Position numbers and translations under genes: made by a program | Assembly (NCBI GenBank): GCA_030832085.1 | Contig: JAURJU010000034.1 | Span: forward strand, 1-37,202 | Source of the DNA: Chitinophagales bacterium | Lineage (GTDB): Bacteria; Bacteroidota; Bacteroidia; Chitinophagales; Chitinophagaceae | Reading direction: 5' to 3' | Length of the DNA stretch: 37,202 nucleotides | The notes under the pieces: generated by a model | Database searches by the model: none | What the model saw: only the letters and a program-made list of their open reading frames with translations | What the model was told of the DNA's origin: nothing | Shown here: in pieces, positions 17,606 through 26,400 of the stretch | Layout of the letters: each line of letters begins with the position of its first letter | Position numbering within the stretch: position 1 is the stretch's first letter

Positions 17606-18010
17606 TTAAAGGCTGGAAAGGTTTTTTCTTGCTTCATTTTTTAGCAATTCAAGTACAATGGGTTGAATGGATGCATTGGGGTCTGCCTCAAGAAAAGTCT
17701 TTATGGCGGCTGCAAACAAGCTGCCCGAAGCATCCTCGGGAAGCGCCGCAATCAGTTGATCGATGATGAAACACTGTTGTTCCTTCATGTCAAGAACGGC
17801 CTGCCAGGCGGTTTCGCTGACATAGATTTGCTGGGAGAGGTTGTGTTCAAATTCAGTCTGGATGGATTCTTTGAGCACTGCAGCGAGCTGGTTTGCCGTG
17901 AGATTGCCCGCCGGAAACCTTGCTGCCAGGGCATTGAACCCTGACCGGTCGGCAAATGCCACAAGTCTTTCAAAGGCCTGGATGCTGAGCATGGAATTGA
18001 TGTCTGACAT
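17606..18010 (-). CDS. Small unknown protein in operon with the acyl-CoA mutase
   Basis: A 134-residue soluble, largely helical protein. I recognise no domain. The most distinctive stretch is [20 protein letters not shown] (about residues 53-72). It lacks DxHxxG, so it is not the missing B12-binding subunit. It also lacks the Walker motifs of the MeaB-type G-protein chaperones that often sit beside mutases. Being the first gene of the mutase operon, 10 nt ahead, it may be an assembly or regulatory partner, but that rests on position only. A TAnnTTTG box lies 14-25 nt upstream of its start. Confidence 0.75.
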   Translation of the reverse strand: MSDINSMLSIQAFERLVAFADRSGFNALAARFPAGNLTANQLAAVLKESIQTEFEHNLSQQIYVSETAWQAVLDMKEQQCFIIDQLIAALPEDASGSLFAAAIKTFLEADPNASIQPIVLELLKNEARKNLSSL

Positions 18011-18027
18011 AATGTGCTTTGTTAAAG

Positions 18028-18035
18028 CAAATGTA
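18028..18035 (-). promoter_or_regulatory. -7 box of the acyl-CoA mutase operon
   Basis: TACATTTG on the minus strand predicts a start near 18024 and a 14-nt leader. It is arranged back to back with the promoter of the A-type carrier gene in a 74-nt divergent spacer. Confidence 0.5.
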
Positions 18036-18050
18036 CGCCAAGGGCACGGA

Positions 18051-18080
18051 TTGCTGTTTTGTGATTTGTTGTTAATTTTG
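18051..18080 (+). promoter_or_regulatory. Complete -33/-7 promoter of the A-type carrier gene
   Basis: TTG (18051-18053), exactly 19 nt, then TAATTTTG (18073-18080) is the best match in the window to the Bacteroidota TTG-N19-TAnnTTTG consensus. The box ends 4 nt before the ATG at 18085, so the message is predicted to be leaderless or to have a single leader base. Confidence 0.7.
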
Positions 18081-18084
18081 CAGT

Positions 18085-18429
18085 ATGGAAATGCAAACAG
18101 GGATACCCGTGAAGTTTACAGATACTGCAATTGTTGAGATCAGGCGTTTGTTTGAAAACAAGGTGGAAGGCAGTGAGAAATTATTGCGTGTTGGTGTAAA
18201 GGGTGGTGGATGCTCTGGATTGAGCTATCTCCTAGAGATGGACGAGCGTTCCGAAAGGGATGAAGTTTTTGATATCGATGGAATACCTTGCCTTATAGAC
18301 CCTGCACATTCCATGTATTTGTTTGGAATGGAAATCGATTGGAAGAACGGATTGGATGCAAGGGGCTTTATTTTCAACAACCCCAATGCATCATCAACCT
18401 GTGGTTGTGGCACTTCTTTTGCTGTTTAA
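18085..18429 (+). CDS. A-type iron-sulfur carrier (HesB/IscA/SufA family)
   Basis: A 114-residue protein with the three conserved cysteines of A-type carriers: one in KGGGCSGLSY and the C-terminal pair in TCGCGTSF. It would accept an Fe-S cluster or iron from the assembly scaffold and pass it to apoproteins in the cytoplasm. The start could be either of two ATGs 6 nt apart (18085 or 18091). The first directly follows the promoter box. The gene is a single cistron ended by a bidirectional terminator. Which subtype it is (IscA, SufA, ErpA) cannot be decided here, since no suf or isc genes are nearby. Confidence 0.92.
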   Translation: MEMQTGIPVKFTDTAIVEIRRLFENKVEGSEKLLRVGVKGGGCSGLSYLLEMDERSERDEVFDIDGIPCLIDPAHSMYLFGMEIDWKNGLDARGFIFNNPNASSTCGCGTSFAV

Positions 18430-18448
18430 AAACACATGATCTTGGAAA

Positions 18449-18481
18449 CAAAAAAGGCATTCTTTCGAATGCCTTTTTTTA
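18449..18481. terminator. Bidirectional terminator between the carrier gene and secDF
   Basis: GGCATTC (18456-18462), loop TTTC, GAATGCC (18467-18473), flanked by an A-run on the left and a T-run on the right. It can end both converging transcripts. Confidence 0.88.
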
Positions 18482-18496
18482 TGGAATGCAATGTGA

Positions 18497-21400
18497 TTAT
18501 TTCTTTTTTCCTTTCTCGGAATCCGCTTCACCCAATGGCTTGTTTTTCGCCATATCTACCAGCACTGGAGCTGCCACGAAAATGGATGAATATGTTCCGG
18601 TGATAACACCAATCAACATGGCGAAAGCAAATCCTCTTGTTACCTCGCCACCGAAGATGAAGAGAATAAGAAGTGTAAGGAATACAGTGAGTGAAGTCAT
18701 GATGGTTCTGCTCAATGTATCATTGATCGCCCTGTTGATGATGCCGCTCTTTGTTTCACCCTTGAGTTTGCTGCTGTATTCCCTGATCCTGTCGAATACA
18801 ATAACGGTATCGTTCATCGAGAATCCTATCACGGTAAGGACTGCGGCGATAAAGTGTTGATCGATTTCCAACGGGAATGGAACAATACCCTTGAGGAAAG
18901 AGAATACTGCGAGCGTTACAAAAACGTCATGCAACAATGCAATGATGGTACCCATTGAATACCTCCAGTCGCGGAAGCGAAGGAAGATATAGAGGAAGAT
19001 GGCAATGATTGCAAAAATGGTTGCCTTAACGGCACCTTTTTTCAGGTCATCAGAAATGGATGGTTGTACCGTTTGTGAACTTTGCTTGTAGCTCTTCTGG
19101 AAGTCTGCATAGGCCAGACCTGCAGGAAGGCTTTCTTTCAATCCATTGAACAAGGCAACCTCAACGGCAGAGTCTGCACTCTTGCTGGGGTTGTCAATCA
19201 TGTAAGAGGTTGTAATGTTCAAAGTCTTGTTGTCTCCAACTGTTTTCAACACAGGATGCTCTCCGAAAACGGATTTCAGGGATTCCCTGATCTTTTCATT
19301 TTCTGTGGCCTTGTCAAACTTAACAGTATAACTTCTTCCACCTTTGTATTCAACGCCCTGGTCGAAACCATTGAACAATGCGGCAACACCGATGATCAAA
19401 ACGAATACAGAAATGATATACGCAACTTTCCTGTACTCGATGAACTTGAAATTTGCATGTTTGAATACCCTGCGGCTTGTTGCTGTGAAGTATTCAAAAT
19501 GCCTGTTTTTCTTGGTCCAGAAATCGGTGATCAATCTTGAAATCAAGATACCGCAGAACAAGGACAGGATGATACCAAGGATTTGGGTTGTCGCAAATCC
19601 AAGTACAGGCCCAAGTCCGAAGTAGAAAAGTATGACAGCGGTCAACAGGGTAGTGATGTGTGCATCCAAAACCGGGGCCATTGAACGCTTGTATCCCTCA
19701 GCTACAGCCATTTGATAGCTTTTGCCAAAATTCAATTCGTCTTTTATCCTTTCGAAGATGATTACGTTTGTATCTACCGCCATACCAATCGTCAATACAA
19801 GACCGGCAATACCAGGCGCTGTCAATGTTGCTCCGAGTGCGCTCAAAACGCCTACTGTGAAAAGAAGGTTGAGGATAAGGGCAATGTTTGCAACCCATCC
19901 GCCAGTATTGTAATACACAAGCATGAGGATGAAAATTACAACGAATGATATTCCGAAAGCCATGGATCCACCTTCAATGGCAGAGGCACCAAGTGTTGGT
20001 CCGACCACTTGTTCCTGAACGATTTTCGCAGGTGCAGGCAGCTTTCCCGATTGCAGGATATTGGCCAAATCCTGGGCTTCTTCAATGGTGAAATTTCCGC
20101 TGATTTCAGAATTTCCTGTTGTGATGGGATTGATGACATTTGGCGCAGAATATACGTTGTTGTCCAACACAATGGCAATGGGCTTGCCAACATTGTTGGT
20201 GGTCAGTTCTCCCCATATTCTCTCACCTTGTTTGGTCATGATCATTTTGATGGCAGGACGTCCACGGTCATCATAATCCTGTGAAGCCTGTTGTACGCCA
20301 TCACCTTCTAATCTTGCCTTATCAGAACCCTCAACTGTTTTGAGGGCATACAATGCTACGATATCACTTTTAACACCCTTGTCGTTTGTCTCAGGGATGC
20401 CAAATGCAAAGCGGACATTGCCGGGGAACTGGCTTTTTACATTTTCAATGGCCATGTACTCATTGAAAATAGCGGTATCCCTTCCAGCGATATATCCAAG
20501 ATTTGGTGCAAAGCTCATTCTTCCTTGTGCATCCTGTTGTGGAGGAATGGGTTGGAAGATGGTGAAAAATGATTTTGCTGTTTTTTTGATTGTATCGGCT
20601 TTAGCAGGAGTAGTTTTTACCAATTCACCGATGGTGGCTGACTTGCTGGTATCAGTTTTCTGGGCAGCTGTTGCAGCAGCAGGAGCAGTTGCTGTAGATG
20701 TATCGGCTTTGGCTGTTGAATTTCCTGCATAGAAGGATTGCAATGCCTTTTCTGCATCCGTGAAGGATTTGTCCAGTTCACCGATGTTGTACAATTCCCA
20801 GAATTGAAGGTTGGCAGTGGCCTGAAGGTATTTCCTTACACGCTCAGGATCATCTTTGACACCAGGAAGTTCTACGGTGATGATGCCCTTTGTCTTGTCC
20901 AGTTGGATGTTTGGCTGCGCAACCCCAAACTGGTCGATACGCTTTTGCAGTACATTGAATGTATTGCTGATGGCGCCTTCAGCAGAAGCCTTGAGCTTGG
21001 TGATGACATCGTTATCATTGTCTTCCATCTTCACGGTTCTGCCACCGGTTCCTGCAAACAATCCTGCAAGACGGGCATTGGGGTTCTGGGTTTTATACGC
21101 TGCTGCAAAAAGGGTAATAAAATCCGCATCACTGCTGGACTTTTGGCGAAGCGCCTCATTGATCGCGTTGTTGAGTCCTGGATCTTTTGGATTGTTGGCC
21201 AATGTCCTGATCAAGCCTTCCAATTCCACTTCCAAGGTAACACTCATTCCACCCTGAAGGTCAAGACCAAGGTTCAATTCCTGCTCTTTCGCTTTTTGAT
21301 AGCTGATGGCGCCAGTAATGCCATATGTTACAGTGTTTTCCCTGGTGCTGTCGAGAAGCCTGCGGTACCGCTTGTTGAACTCAATGTCTTTCTGCTCAGT

Positions 21401-21553
21401 GTCAGCATTTGGAAAATTGGCCTTGACAAAAGCCTGGGCTTTGGACTCCTGCTTTTTCTCGTGGCTGCGAACAACCCAAGTGAAATGCAGTTGGTACAAT
21501 GAGATCAGGATCAGTGCAATCGCAAAAAAACGAACCAAACCTTTCAGTTGCAT
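18497..21553 (-). CDS. secDF: Fused protein-export subunit SecDF
   Basis: A 1018-residue fusion of SecD and SecF, the proton-driven RND-type unit that pulls exported proteins from the SecYEG channel. The N-terminal helix (7-25) is followed by the SecD P1 region with LGLDLQGG (95-102) and QKRIDQFGVAQPNI. There is then a low-complexity Ala/Thr/Lys insert (about 270-320), the periplasmic head, and the SecD membrane block with GLVLTIGMAVDTNVIIFERI. SecF follows after about residue 700, with VIGFSMNDTVIVFDRIRE and its own helices. The fusion is usual for Bacteroidota. It is monocistronic, with a TATCTTTG promoter box at 21605-21612, a 5' hairpin, and a terminator downstream. Confidence 0.96.
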   Translation of the reverse strand: MQLKGLVRFFAIALILISLYQLHFTWVVRSHEKKQESKAQAFVKANFPNADTEQKDIEFNKRYRRLLDSTRENTVTYGITGAISYQKAKEQELNLGLDLQGGMSVTLEVELEGLIRTLANNPKDPGLNNAINEALRQKSSSDADFITLFAAAYKTQNPNARLAGLFAGTGGRTVKMEDNDNDVITKLKASAEGAISNTFNVLQKRIDQFGVAQPNIQLDKTKGIITVELPGVKDDPERVRKYLQATANLQFWELYNIGELDKSFTDAEKALQSFYAGNSTAKADTSTATAPAAATAAQKTDTSKSATIGELVKTTPAKADTIKKTAKSFFTIFQPIPPQQDAQGRMSFAPNLGYIAGRDTAIFNEYMAIENVKSQFPGNVRFAFGIPETNDKGVKSDIVALYALKTVEGSDKARLEGDGVQQASQDYDDRGRPAIKMIMTKQGERIWGELTTNNVGKPIAIVLDNNVYSAPNVINPITTGNSEISGNFTIEEAQDLANILQSGKLPAPAKIVQEQVVGPTLGASAIEGGSMAFGISFVVIFILMLVYYNTGGWVANIALILNLLFTVGVLSALGATLTAPGIAGLVLTIGMAVDTNVIIFERIKDELNFGKSYQMAVAEGYKRSMAPVLDAHITTLLTAVILFYFGLGPVLGFATTQILGIILSLFCGILISRLITDFWTKKNRHFEYFTATSRRVFKHANFKFIEYRKVAYIISVFVLIIGVAALFNGFDQGVEYKGGRSYTVKFDKATENEKIRESLKSVFGEHPVLKTVGDNKTLNITTSYMIDNPSKSADSAVEVALFNGLKESLPAGLAYADFQKSYKQSSQTVQPSISDDLKKGAVKATIFAIIAIFLYIFLRFRDWRYSMGTIIALLHDVFVTLAVFSFLKGIVPFPLEIDQHFIAAVLTVIGFSMNDTVIVFDRIREYSSKLKGETKSGIINRAINDTLSRTIMTSLTVFLTLLILFIFGGEVTRGFAFAMLIGVITGTYSSIFVAAPVLVDMAKNKPLGEADSEKGKKK

Positions 21554-21583
21554 GTGATTTCTAGTTTATGCTTAAAAATGAAA

Positions 21584-21599
21584 CCCCGATTTGTCGGGG
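21584..21599 (-). promoter_or_regulatory. 5'-terminal stem-loop in the secDF leader
   Basis: On the minus strand CCCCGA, loop CAAA, TCGGGG, then TTTCATTTTT. With the predicted start at 21601 the hairpin begins at the second base of the message. It looks like an RNA-stabilising or attenuating element. The T-rich tail is interrupted, so early termination is uncertain. Confidence 0.5.
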
Positions 21600-21604
21600 G
21601 TGGG

Positions 21605-21612
21605 CAAAGATA
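21605..21612 (-). promoter_or_regulatory. -7 box of secDF
   Basis: TATCTTTG on the minus strand fits TAnnTTTG. Spacing places the start on an A at 21601, about 48 nt ahead of the secDF ATG. Confidence 0.55.
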
Positions 21613-21713
21613 GGGATTTTGAGCTCAAAATCTGATTTGCCCCAGTGAATTTTGCCCCTGTTCTTCCGCGCCAATGTTACTAACTTTCGATGCCATTTGT
21701 TCAAGGACTTTTT

Positions 21714-21721
21714 TAACTTTG
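21714..21721 (+). promoter_or_regulatory. -7 box of the aminotransferase gene
   Basis: TAACTTTG predicts transcription from about 21725, giving an 11-nt leader before the ATG at 21736. This supports that start over an earlier in-frame one at 21652. Confidence 0.55.
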
Positions 21722-21735
21722 CCAAAAATTCAAGC

Positions 21736-22926
21736 ATGAAACTTTCTTCTCGTCTCGATCTTTTTGCAGAACCGGAAACTTTGAAAATGGCCAAACTGGG
21801 CAGGGAACTGAGGGCAAAAGGTATCGATGTGATTGATTTGTCTCTCGGGGAGCCTGATTTTGATACCCCGGACCACATCAAAACAGCCTTGAAAAAAGCA
21901 GTGGATGACAACTACAGCCATTATACACCTGTTGCTGGTTATCCAGACCTGAGGGAAGCGGTGTGCACGAAGTTGAAGCGGGACAACAACCTTGATTACA
22001 AACCTGAAAATATTTTGGTGTCTACAGGTGCCAAGCAGAGCCTAGCCAATGTGGTTATGGCCATAGTGAACAAGGGGGATGATGTCGTTATTCCTACTCC
22101 TTATTGGGTGACTTATTCCGAAATCGTGAAGCTTGCAGAAGGAAAAGTAACGCTTGTTCGCACCTCCATCGAAAACAAGTACAAATTGACCCCTGCCGAA
22201 CTTGAAGCGGCGCTTACCCCCAATACATCCCTTTTCATCTTCTCATCCCCCTGCAACCCCAGCGGTTCAGTGTATTCCAAGGATGAATTGGCTGCATTGG
22301 CTGGTGTGTTCAGGAAATTCCCCAATGTATTCATCATCTCTGATGAAATATATGAATACATCAACTTTGTGGGGAAGCACGAGAGCATTGCACAATTTGA
22401 AGACCTCAAGGACAGGATCATCATCATCAATGGTCTTAGCAAGGGATATGCAATGACAGGTTACAGGCTGGGATATATTGCAGCACATCCAGATGTGATC
22501 AAGGCCTGTGAAAAGCTCCAGGGACAATATACAAGTGGCGCAAATGCAGTAACCCAGCGGGGTGCCATCGAGGCGCTTACCGGTGATCTTGCTCCCAGCA
22601 TCGCCATGAACGAGGAGTTTGGCCGCAGAAGACAGAGGATGCTGGAGTTGTTGAAAGCCATTCCTGGAATCCAGATTGCGGAGCCCGATGGTGCTTTCTA
22701 TGTTTTTCCAGTCGTGACGGCCTATTTCGGAAAAATGAATGGAGAGGAACTGATCAAGGATGCCGACGACCTTTGCATGTACCCGTTGAATACAGCCCAT
22801 GTTTCTACTGTAACAGGAAGGGCTTTCGGTGAGCCGACCTGTATCCGGATATCATTTGCCAACAGCATGCAGAAGATTGAAGATGCTATGGCAAGAATCA
22901 CAGCGGCTTTGGCAAAACTTGCCTGA
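21736..22926 (+). CDS. Class I pyridoxal-phosphate aminotransferase, aspartate aminotransferase type
   Basis: A 396-residue fold-type I aminotransferase. Family landmarks are DLSLGEPDFDTP, SHYTPVAGYPDLREA, STGAKQSLANV, PTPYWVTYSE, SSPCNPSG, ISDEIYEYI and the PLP lysine in NGLSKGYAMTGYRLGY (K236). R398-type substrate binding is represented by TCIRISFANS near the C-terminus. The likely reaction is aspartate plus 2-oxoglutarate to oxaloacetate plus glutamate, though closely related enzymes also accept aromatic amino acids or prephenate. The frame is open upstream to 21652, but that extension precedes the promoter box. Monocistronic. Confidence 0.92.
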   Translation: MKLSSRLDLFAEPETLKMAKLGRELRAKGIDVIDLSLGEPDFDTPDHIKTALKKAVDDNYSHYTPVAGYPDLREAVCTKLKRDNNLDYKPENILVSTGAKQSLANVVMAIVNKGDDVVIPTPYWVTYSEIVKLAEGKVTLVRTSIENKYKLTPAELEAALTPNTSLFIFSSPCNPSGSVYSKDELAALAGVFRKFPNVFIISDEIYEYINFVGKHESIAQFEDLKDRIIIINGLSKGYAMTGYRLGYIAAHPDVIKACEKLQGQYTSGANAVTQRGAIEALTGDLAPSIAMNEEFGRRRQRMLELLKAIPGIQIAEPDGAFYVFPVVTAYFGKMNGEELIKDADDLCMYPLNTAHVSTVTGRAFGEPTCIRISFANSMQKIEDAMARITAALAKLA

Positions 22927-22999
22927 TCCCTTTGACAGGATTTATTGCCAGAAGGTTTGGTATTGGATTGATTTGCCTGCGTCTCGGTCTTTGATTCAG

Positions 23000-24889
23000 T
23001 TACCAAGCGATGCCATAATCTTCTCCATGGTTGCTTGACCCACCCCAAAAACTGCCATGTTTCCAATCAAACCAAATGGCATTGATGGGGCCTGAGCTGC
23101 GTTCCGTAAAACTCATGGTGTATCCCATGTTTTTCAATGCTGCCCTCACAGGGGCGGGGGTTTTGTCTTGCAGTAAAATGCTTCCTGGTCTTGGTTTTCT
23201 GTCTTCAGTTTTTGTTCCGCCAAGCGACAGCCATAGTTGGTTGGAATTGATATTTGCTGCTTCAGATGCCTGTTGTACCGTCATGCCGAACTCAACCATG
23301 TTCAGAAAGAATTGCAACAGGTTTTGGTCTTGTGTATCACCGCCCTGAACTGCAAAGGAAAGAAAAGGTTTTCCATCTTTCATGGCAAGGCTGGGTGTCA
23401 GGGTTACCCGCGGCCGCTTGCCTGGAGCAACAACATTGAAGGGATTCAGTGTTGAATCGAGTACAAAACTTTGCATGCGCTGGCTCATGCCAACACCGGT
23501 CTTTCCCGCAATGCATGCAGGAATCCAGCCTCCACTGGGGGTAATGGAGACGACCCAGCCCTCTGCGTCTGCCGCTTCAACAGATGTCGTTCCCCTCCAA
23601 AGGCGGTCCTGGTATTGAACCTCAGCCAGGGCCATGGCAGTGGAATCGTGGGCAGGAACAAAGTTTCTTTTTGAGCTGTCAAAACCAGTAAATCCCCTTT
23701 TGGAAAGCAGTTCAAGGTATGGATTTGTTCTTCCTTCAAACGGATAGGGGTCACCCGGTCCAATGCTGGGATCGTTTCTTGTTGGATTGACCTGTGCCGC
23801 CCTCATTTTTGCATATCCTTTGCTGAGCAATCCCTTGATGGGTTGCTTTGGCCCAAAAGATGGATCTCCATAATAAAAGTCGCGGTCGGCAAATGCCATG
23901 CTCATCGATTGGTAGACGGTGTGGATGTATTGGGTGCTGTTGTATCCCATGGATTTCAGGTCGAAGTTTTCGAGAATATTAAGTGCCTGAAGCATGGATG
24001 GTCCCTGTGTCCATGATTGTAATTTGTAGACATCAATCCCTTTGTAGTTGGTATGTGTTGTTTCTTCCTCAACAGGTTTCCAGTTGGCCAGGTCCTGCTT
24101 TGTGATGAGACCGCCCTGTTCCTGGCATCCCCTGACAAATTCAGTGGCAATATCACCTTTGTAAAACCTGTCATAAGCAGCCATGATGGCGGCTTTGCGG
24201 GACAGTCCCTTTTTCAGTGCCAACTGTTCTGCTTCTACCATTTTTGAGAGGGTGACAAGGAGATCGGCTTGTTTGAATATTTCCCCGGCTTCAGGGGCTT
24301 CTCGTTTTTCACCGGGATGGGTTAGAAAAACTTTTTTGCTGTAGGGCCAATCCTTTATTTTATCCTTTCCTCTTTCAATGCTGTTGGCCGTTTGGGCATC
24401 GATTGGATAACCTGCCGCAAGCTGCATTGCTGGTGTCAGCACTTCTTTAAGGCTCATCGTACCATAATTGGCCAGCATGTGACAAATCCCCCCAGGGGTG
24501 CCTGGAGTAGTGGCTGCCAGTGCCCCAAACTCGGGCGGAAAATCATATCCTTTGCTTTTGAAAAACTTGGGGGTGGCACCAGTGGGGGCAACACCCATGG
24601 CACTAAGGGCGATTACTTTTTTGGTTTTTGGATTGTAGATGATGGCCTGTGTTTCACCGCCCCAGCTCAGCACATCCCACATCGTACACGTCGCTGCCAG
24701 CATTGCGCAGGCTGCATCCACTGCATTGCCACCTTTGTTAAAAATGGTGGAACCTGCGGTTGCGGCAAGTGGCTTTCCTGTAATTGCCATCCAGTTTTTG
24801 CCATGCAAGGGAGGCTTTTGTGTTTGTTGTGCAAATGCAACCCCAACAAGCATTGCAATGATAATGACTGATATGATGTGTTTTTTCAT
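23000..24889 (-). CDS. Gamma-glutamyltransferase-like exported Ntn hydrolase
   Basis: A 629-residue protein with signal peptide (cleavage after about residue 20, VAFA-QQ). The order of motifs is that of GGT: GGNAVDAACAM (53-63), TTPGTPGG (127-134), SLKEVLTPAMQLA, and the self-cleavage site RGTTSVEA, where T434 would become the N-terminal nucleophile of the small subunit. It differs from classical GGT at functional points. The DxRExAP motif, whose arginine grips the gamma-glutamyl carboxylate, reads ALSAMGVAP (95-103), and the HYS after TT is SVE. The substrate may therefore not be a gamma-glutamyl compound. Its ATG lies 4 nt after the stop of an exported amidohydrolase, so the two probably work on related peptides or amides. 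Confidence 0.87.
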   Translation of the reverse strand: MKKHIISVIIIAMLVGVAFAQQTQKPPLHGKNWMAITGKPLAATAGSTIFNKGGNAVDAACAMLAATCTMWDVLSWGGETQAIIYNPKTKKVIALSAMGVAPTGATPKFFKSKGYDFPPEFGALAATTPGTPGGICHMLANYGTMSLKEVLTPAMQLAAGYPIDAQTANSIERGKDKIKDWPYSKKVFLTHPGEKREAPEAGEIFKQADLLVTLSKMVEAEQLALKKGLSRKAAIMAAYDRFYKGDIATEFVRGCQEQGGLITKQDLANWKPVEEETTHTNYKGIDVYKLQSWTQGPSMLQALNILENFDLKSMGYNSTQYIHTVYQSMSMAFADRDFYYGDPSFGPKQPIKGLLSKGYAKMRAAQVNPTRNDPSIGPGDPYPFEGRTNPYLELLSKRGFTGFDSSKRNFVPAHDSTAMALAEVQYQDRLWRGTTSVEAADAEGWVVSITPSGGWIPACIAGKTGVGMSQRMQSFVLDSTLNPFNVVAPGKRPRVTLTPSLAMKDGKPFLSFAVQGGDTQDQNLLQFFLNMVEFGMTVQQASEAANINSNQLWLSLGGTKTEDRKPRPGSILLQDKTPAPVRAALKNMGYTMSFTERSSGPINAIWFDWKHGSFWGGSSNHGEDYGIAW

Positions 24890-24893
24890 AAAC

Positions 24894-26228
24894 TTATGCT
24901 CCTTTGTAGAATTTACCTTTTTTCATGATCAAATCAACCTTTTGCAACAGGTTGATGTATTTCAATGCATCACCTTTAACGGCTATGATATCAGCTTGTT
25001 TTCCTTCACTGATGGTTCCAACCTTGTTGTCAACACCCATGAACACTGAAGGCCAATACGTGGCAGATTTTATGGCTTGAACAGGGTCTACACCGAAGAC
25101 CCTTACCCATACATCGAGTTCATTCCAGGTGCTTTGAGAATGGAATTTCATAGGGATTCCGCTGTCGGTCCCGACCAGCAAAACAACACCTGACTTTTGC
25201 AGCTGCCTGAACTTGGTTTCAAGTGTGGGTTTTCTAATGGGGGTCAGTTGGAAATAGCTCATTCTTCCGGGATGTGTCAAGGATTGTTTGATGTCTTTGA
25301 CCACTGAGTCTGGCAGATCCAGGTGCCAGGAAGGGTCGTCCAGTTTTTCGGGATTGTCGCGCACATCCTCATAATTGTACAGCCCTTCGACAGTGGGAGT
25401 CCAAAAAAGTGGACCCTTGTTCATTTGCGCTGTTCTTTCTGCCAATGCTTTTACAATATCATCAGGATAGGCAGGTGCAGAGGATAAGCCAGTATGTTCA
25501 AAATTATCTATGCCAGCCTCCAATCCAATCCTGATTTCATCTGGCCTGTGGGAATGTCCAACCACTTTCAACTTGTTTTTGTGGGCCTCATCAACAATGG
25601 CAAATACCTCCTCTTTTGACATTTCATCCTGATCGATCAATTTAATACAATCCACACCTGCTTTTGCCAAGGTTTGAACTTTTTCCCTGGCATCTTTTTC
25701 TCCATAGATCCCCCATCGAAACTGCTCAGTTCCCGGATAGGGTCGGTGTTGTAAAAATGGTCCGCTGACATACATGGTTGGCCCTGGCAGTTCACCCCTG
25801 TTGATGGCGTCCCTTACCCAGAGGCTTTCTTCCAATGGACCTCCAAGATCGCGTGCGCTGGTAACTCCTGCCATGAGCAATTGATGAGCAGATGCAGGCA
25901 TGATTACTTTTTTGAAGAGTGGAGGATATTTTTTATCCCAGTAAGTATAGTCTGAATGTCCGTTGATCATCATGTGGACATGCATATCCCAGAGTCCTGG
26001 CATTACGGTCATCCCTTCGGTAGAAATGATTTGCGCCCCCTTTGGAATTTCAACTTCCCCAAGTCTCCCGACTTTTTCAATGGTTTCTGCATTGATGATG
26101 ACCACACTGTTGAGAATGGGTTTCCCACCGAATCCATCCACCAGGGTCCCTCCAACCAGGACCTTTTTCTGTGCGGTGGAGGCGAAACATGACAATGAAA
26201 GGGCAAAAAAGAGCAGTTGTTTTATCAT
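24894..26228 (-). CDS. Exported metal-dependent amidohydrolase
   Basis: A 444-residue amidohydrolase-superfamily protein (imidazolonepropionase/prolidase-like branch). The signal peptide is about residues 1-19 (LLFFALSLSCFASTA). Metal ligands appear as PGLWDMHVHMM (HxH), the lysine in VDCIKLIDQ, VVGHSHRP, NFEHTG and GTDSGIP, giving the binuclear pattern HxH, K, H, H, D. It likely hydrolyses a cyclic amide or a dipeptide in the periplasm. It is the first gene of a two-gene unit with the GGT-like protein 4 nt downstream. The 172-nt spacer to kduI contains a weak inverted repeat (TTACG-N10-CGTAA, 26315-26334) that I would not call an operator without support. Confidence 0.88.
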   Translation of the reverse strand: MIKQLLFFALSLSCFASTAQKKVLVGGTLVDGFGGKPILNSVVIINAETIEKVGRLGEVEIPKGAQIISTEGMTVMPGLWDMHVHMMINGHSDYTYWDKKYPPLFKKVIMPASAHQLLMAGVTSARDLGGPLEESLWVRDAINRGELPGPTMYVSGPFLQHRPYPGTEQFRWGIYGEKDAREKVQTLAKAGVDCIKLIDQDEMSKEEVFAIVDEAHKNKLKVVGHSHRPDEIRIGLEAGIDNFEHTGLSSAPAYPDDIVKALAERTAQMNKGPLFWTPTVEGLYNYEDVRDNPEKLDDPSWHLDLPDSVVKDIKQSLTHPGRMSYFQLTPIRKPTLETKFRQLQKSGVVLLVGTDSGIPMKFHSQSTWNELDVWVRVFGVDPVQAIKSATYWPSVFMGVDNKVGTISEGKQADIIAVKGDALKYINLLQKVDLIMKKGKFYKGA

Positions 26229-26373
26229 GAAGTTGTCTTTATGAATAATATTCCTACAAGTTATAAAAAAATGGAACGCATTGTTCGATTTGTTCGGCCA
26301 GCAATGGATTGTTGTTACGGGAACGATTTCGTAAAAAAGATGCTGTGAATCCCTAAGCTAGTGCTGCGTTTTG

Positions 26374-26381
26374 TATATTTG
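26374..26381 (+). promoter_or_regulatory. -7 box of the kduI operon
   Basis: TATATTTG predicts transcription from about 26385, 16 nt ahead of the kduI ATG. No upstream promoter box was seen within the four genes that follow, so one promoter may serve all five. Confidence 0.55.
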
Positions 26382-26400
26382 ATTTCTTAACAAGCTAAGC

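Noticed and set aside
20738-21502. Long plus-strand open frame of 254 codons inside secDF
   Set aside because: It is antisense to the clear secDF reading frame, and its peptide has no recognisable domain and unusual composition.
26281-26334. Possible operator upstream of kduI (TTGTTCG direct repeat and TTACG-N10-CGTAA)
   Set aside because: The arms are only 5-7 nt long, one copy each, and no regulator gene is nearby; this is expected by chance in a 172-nt spacer.
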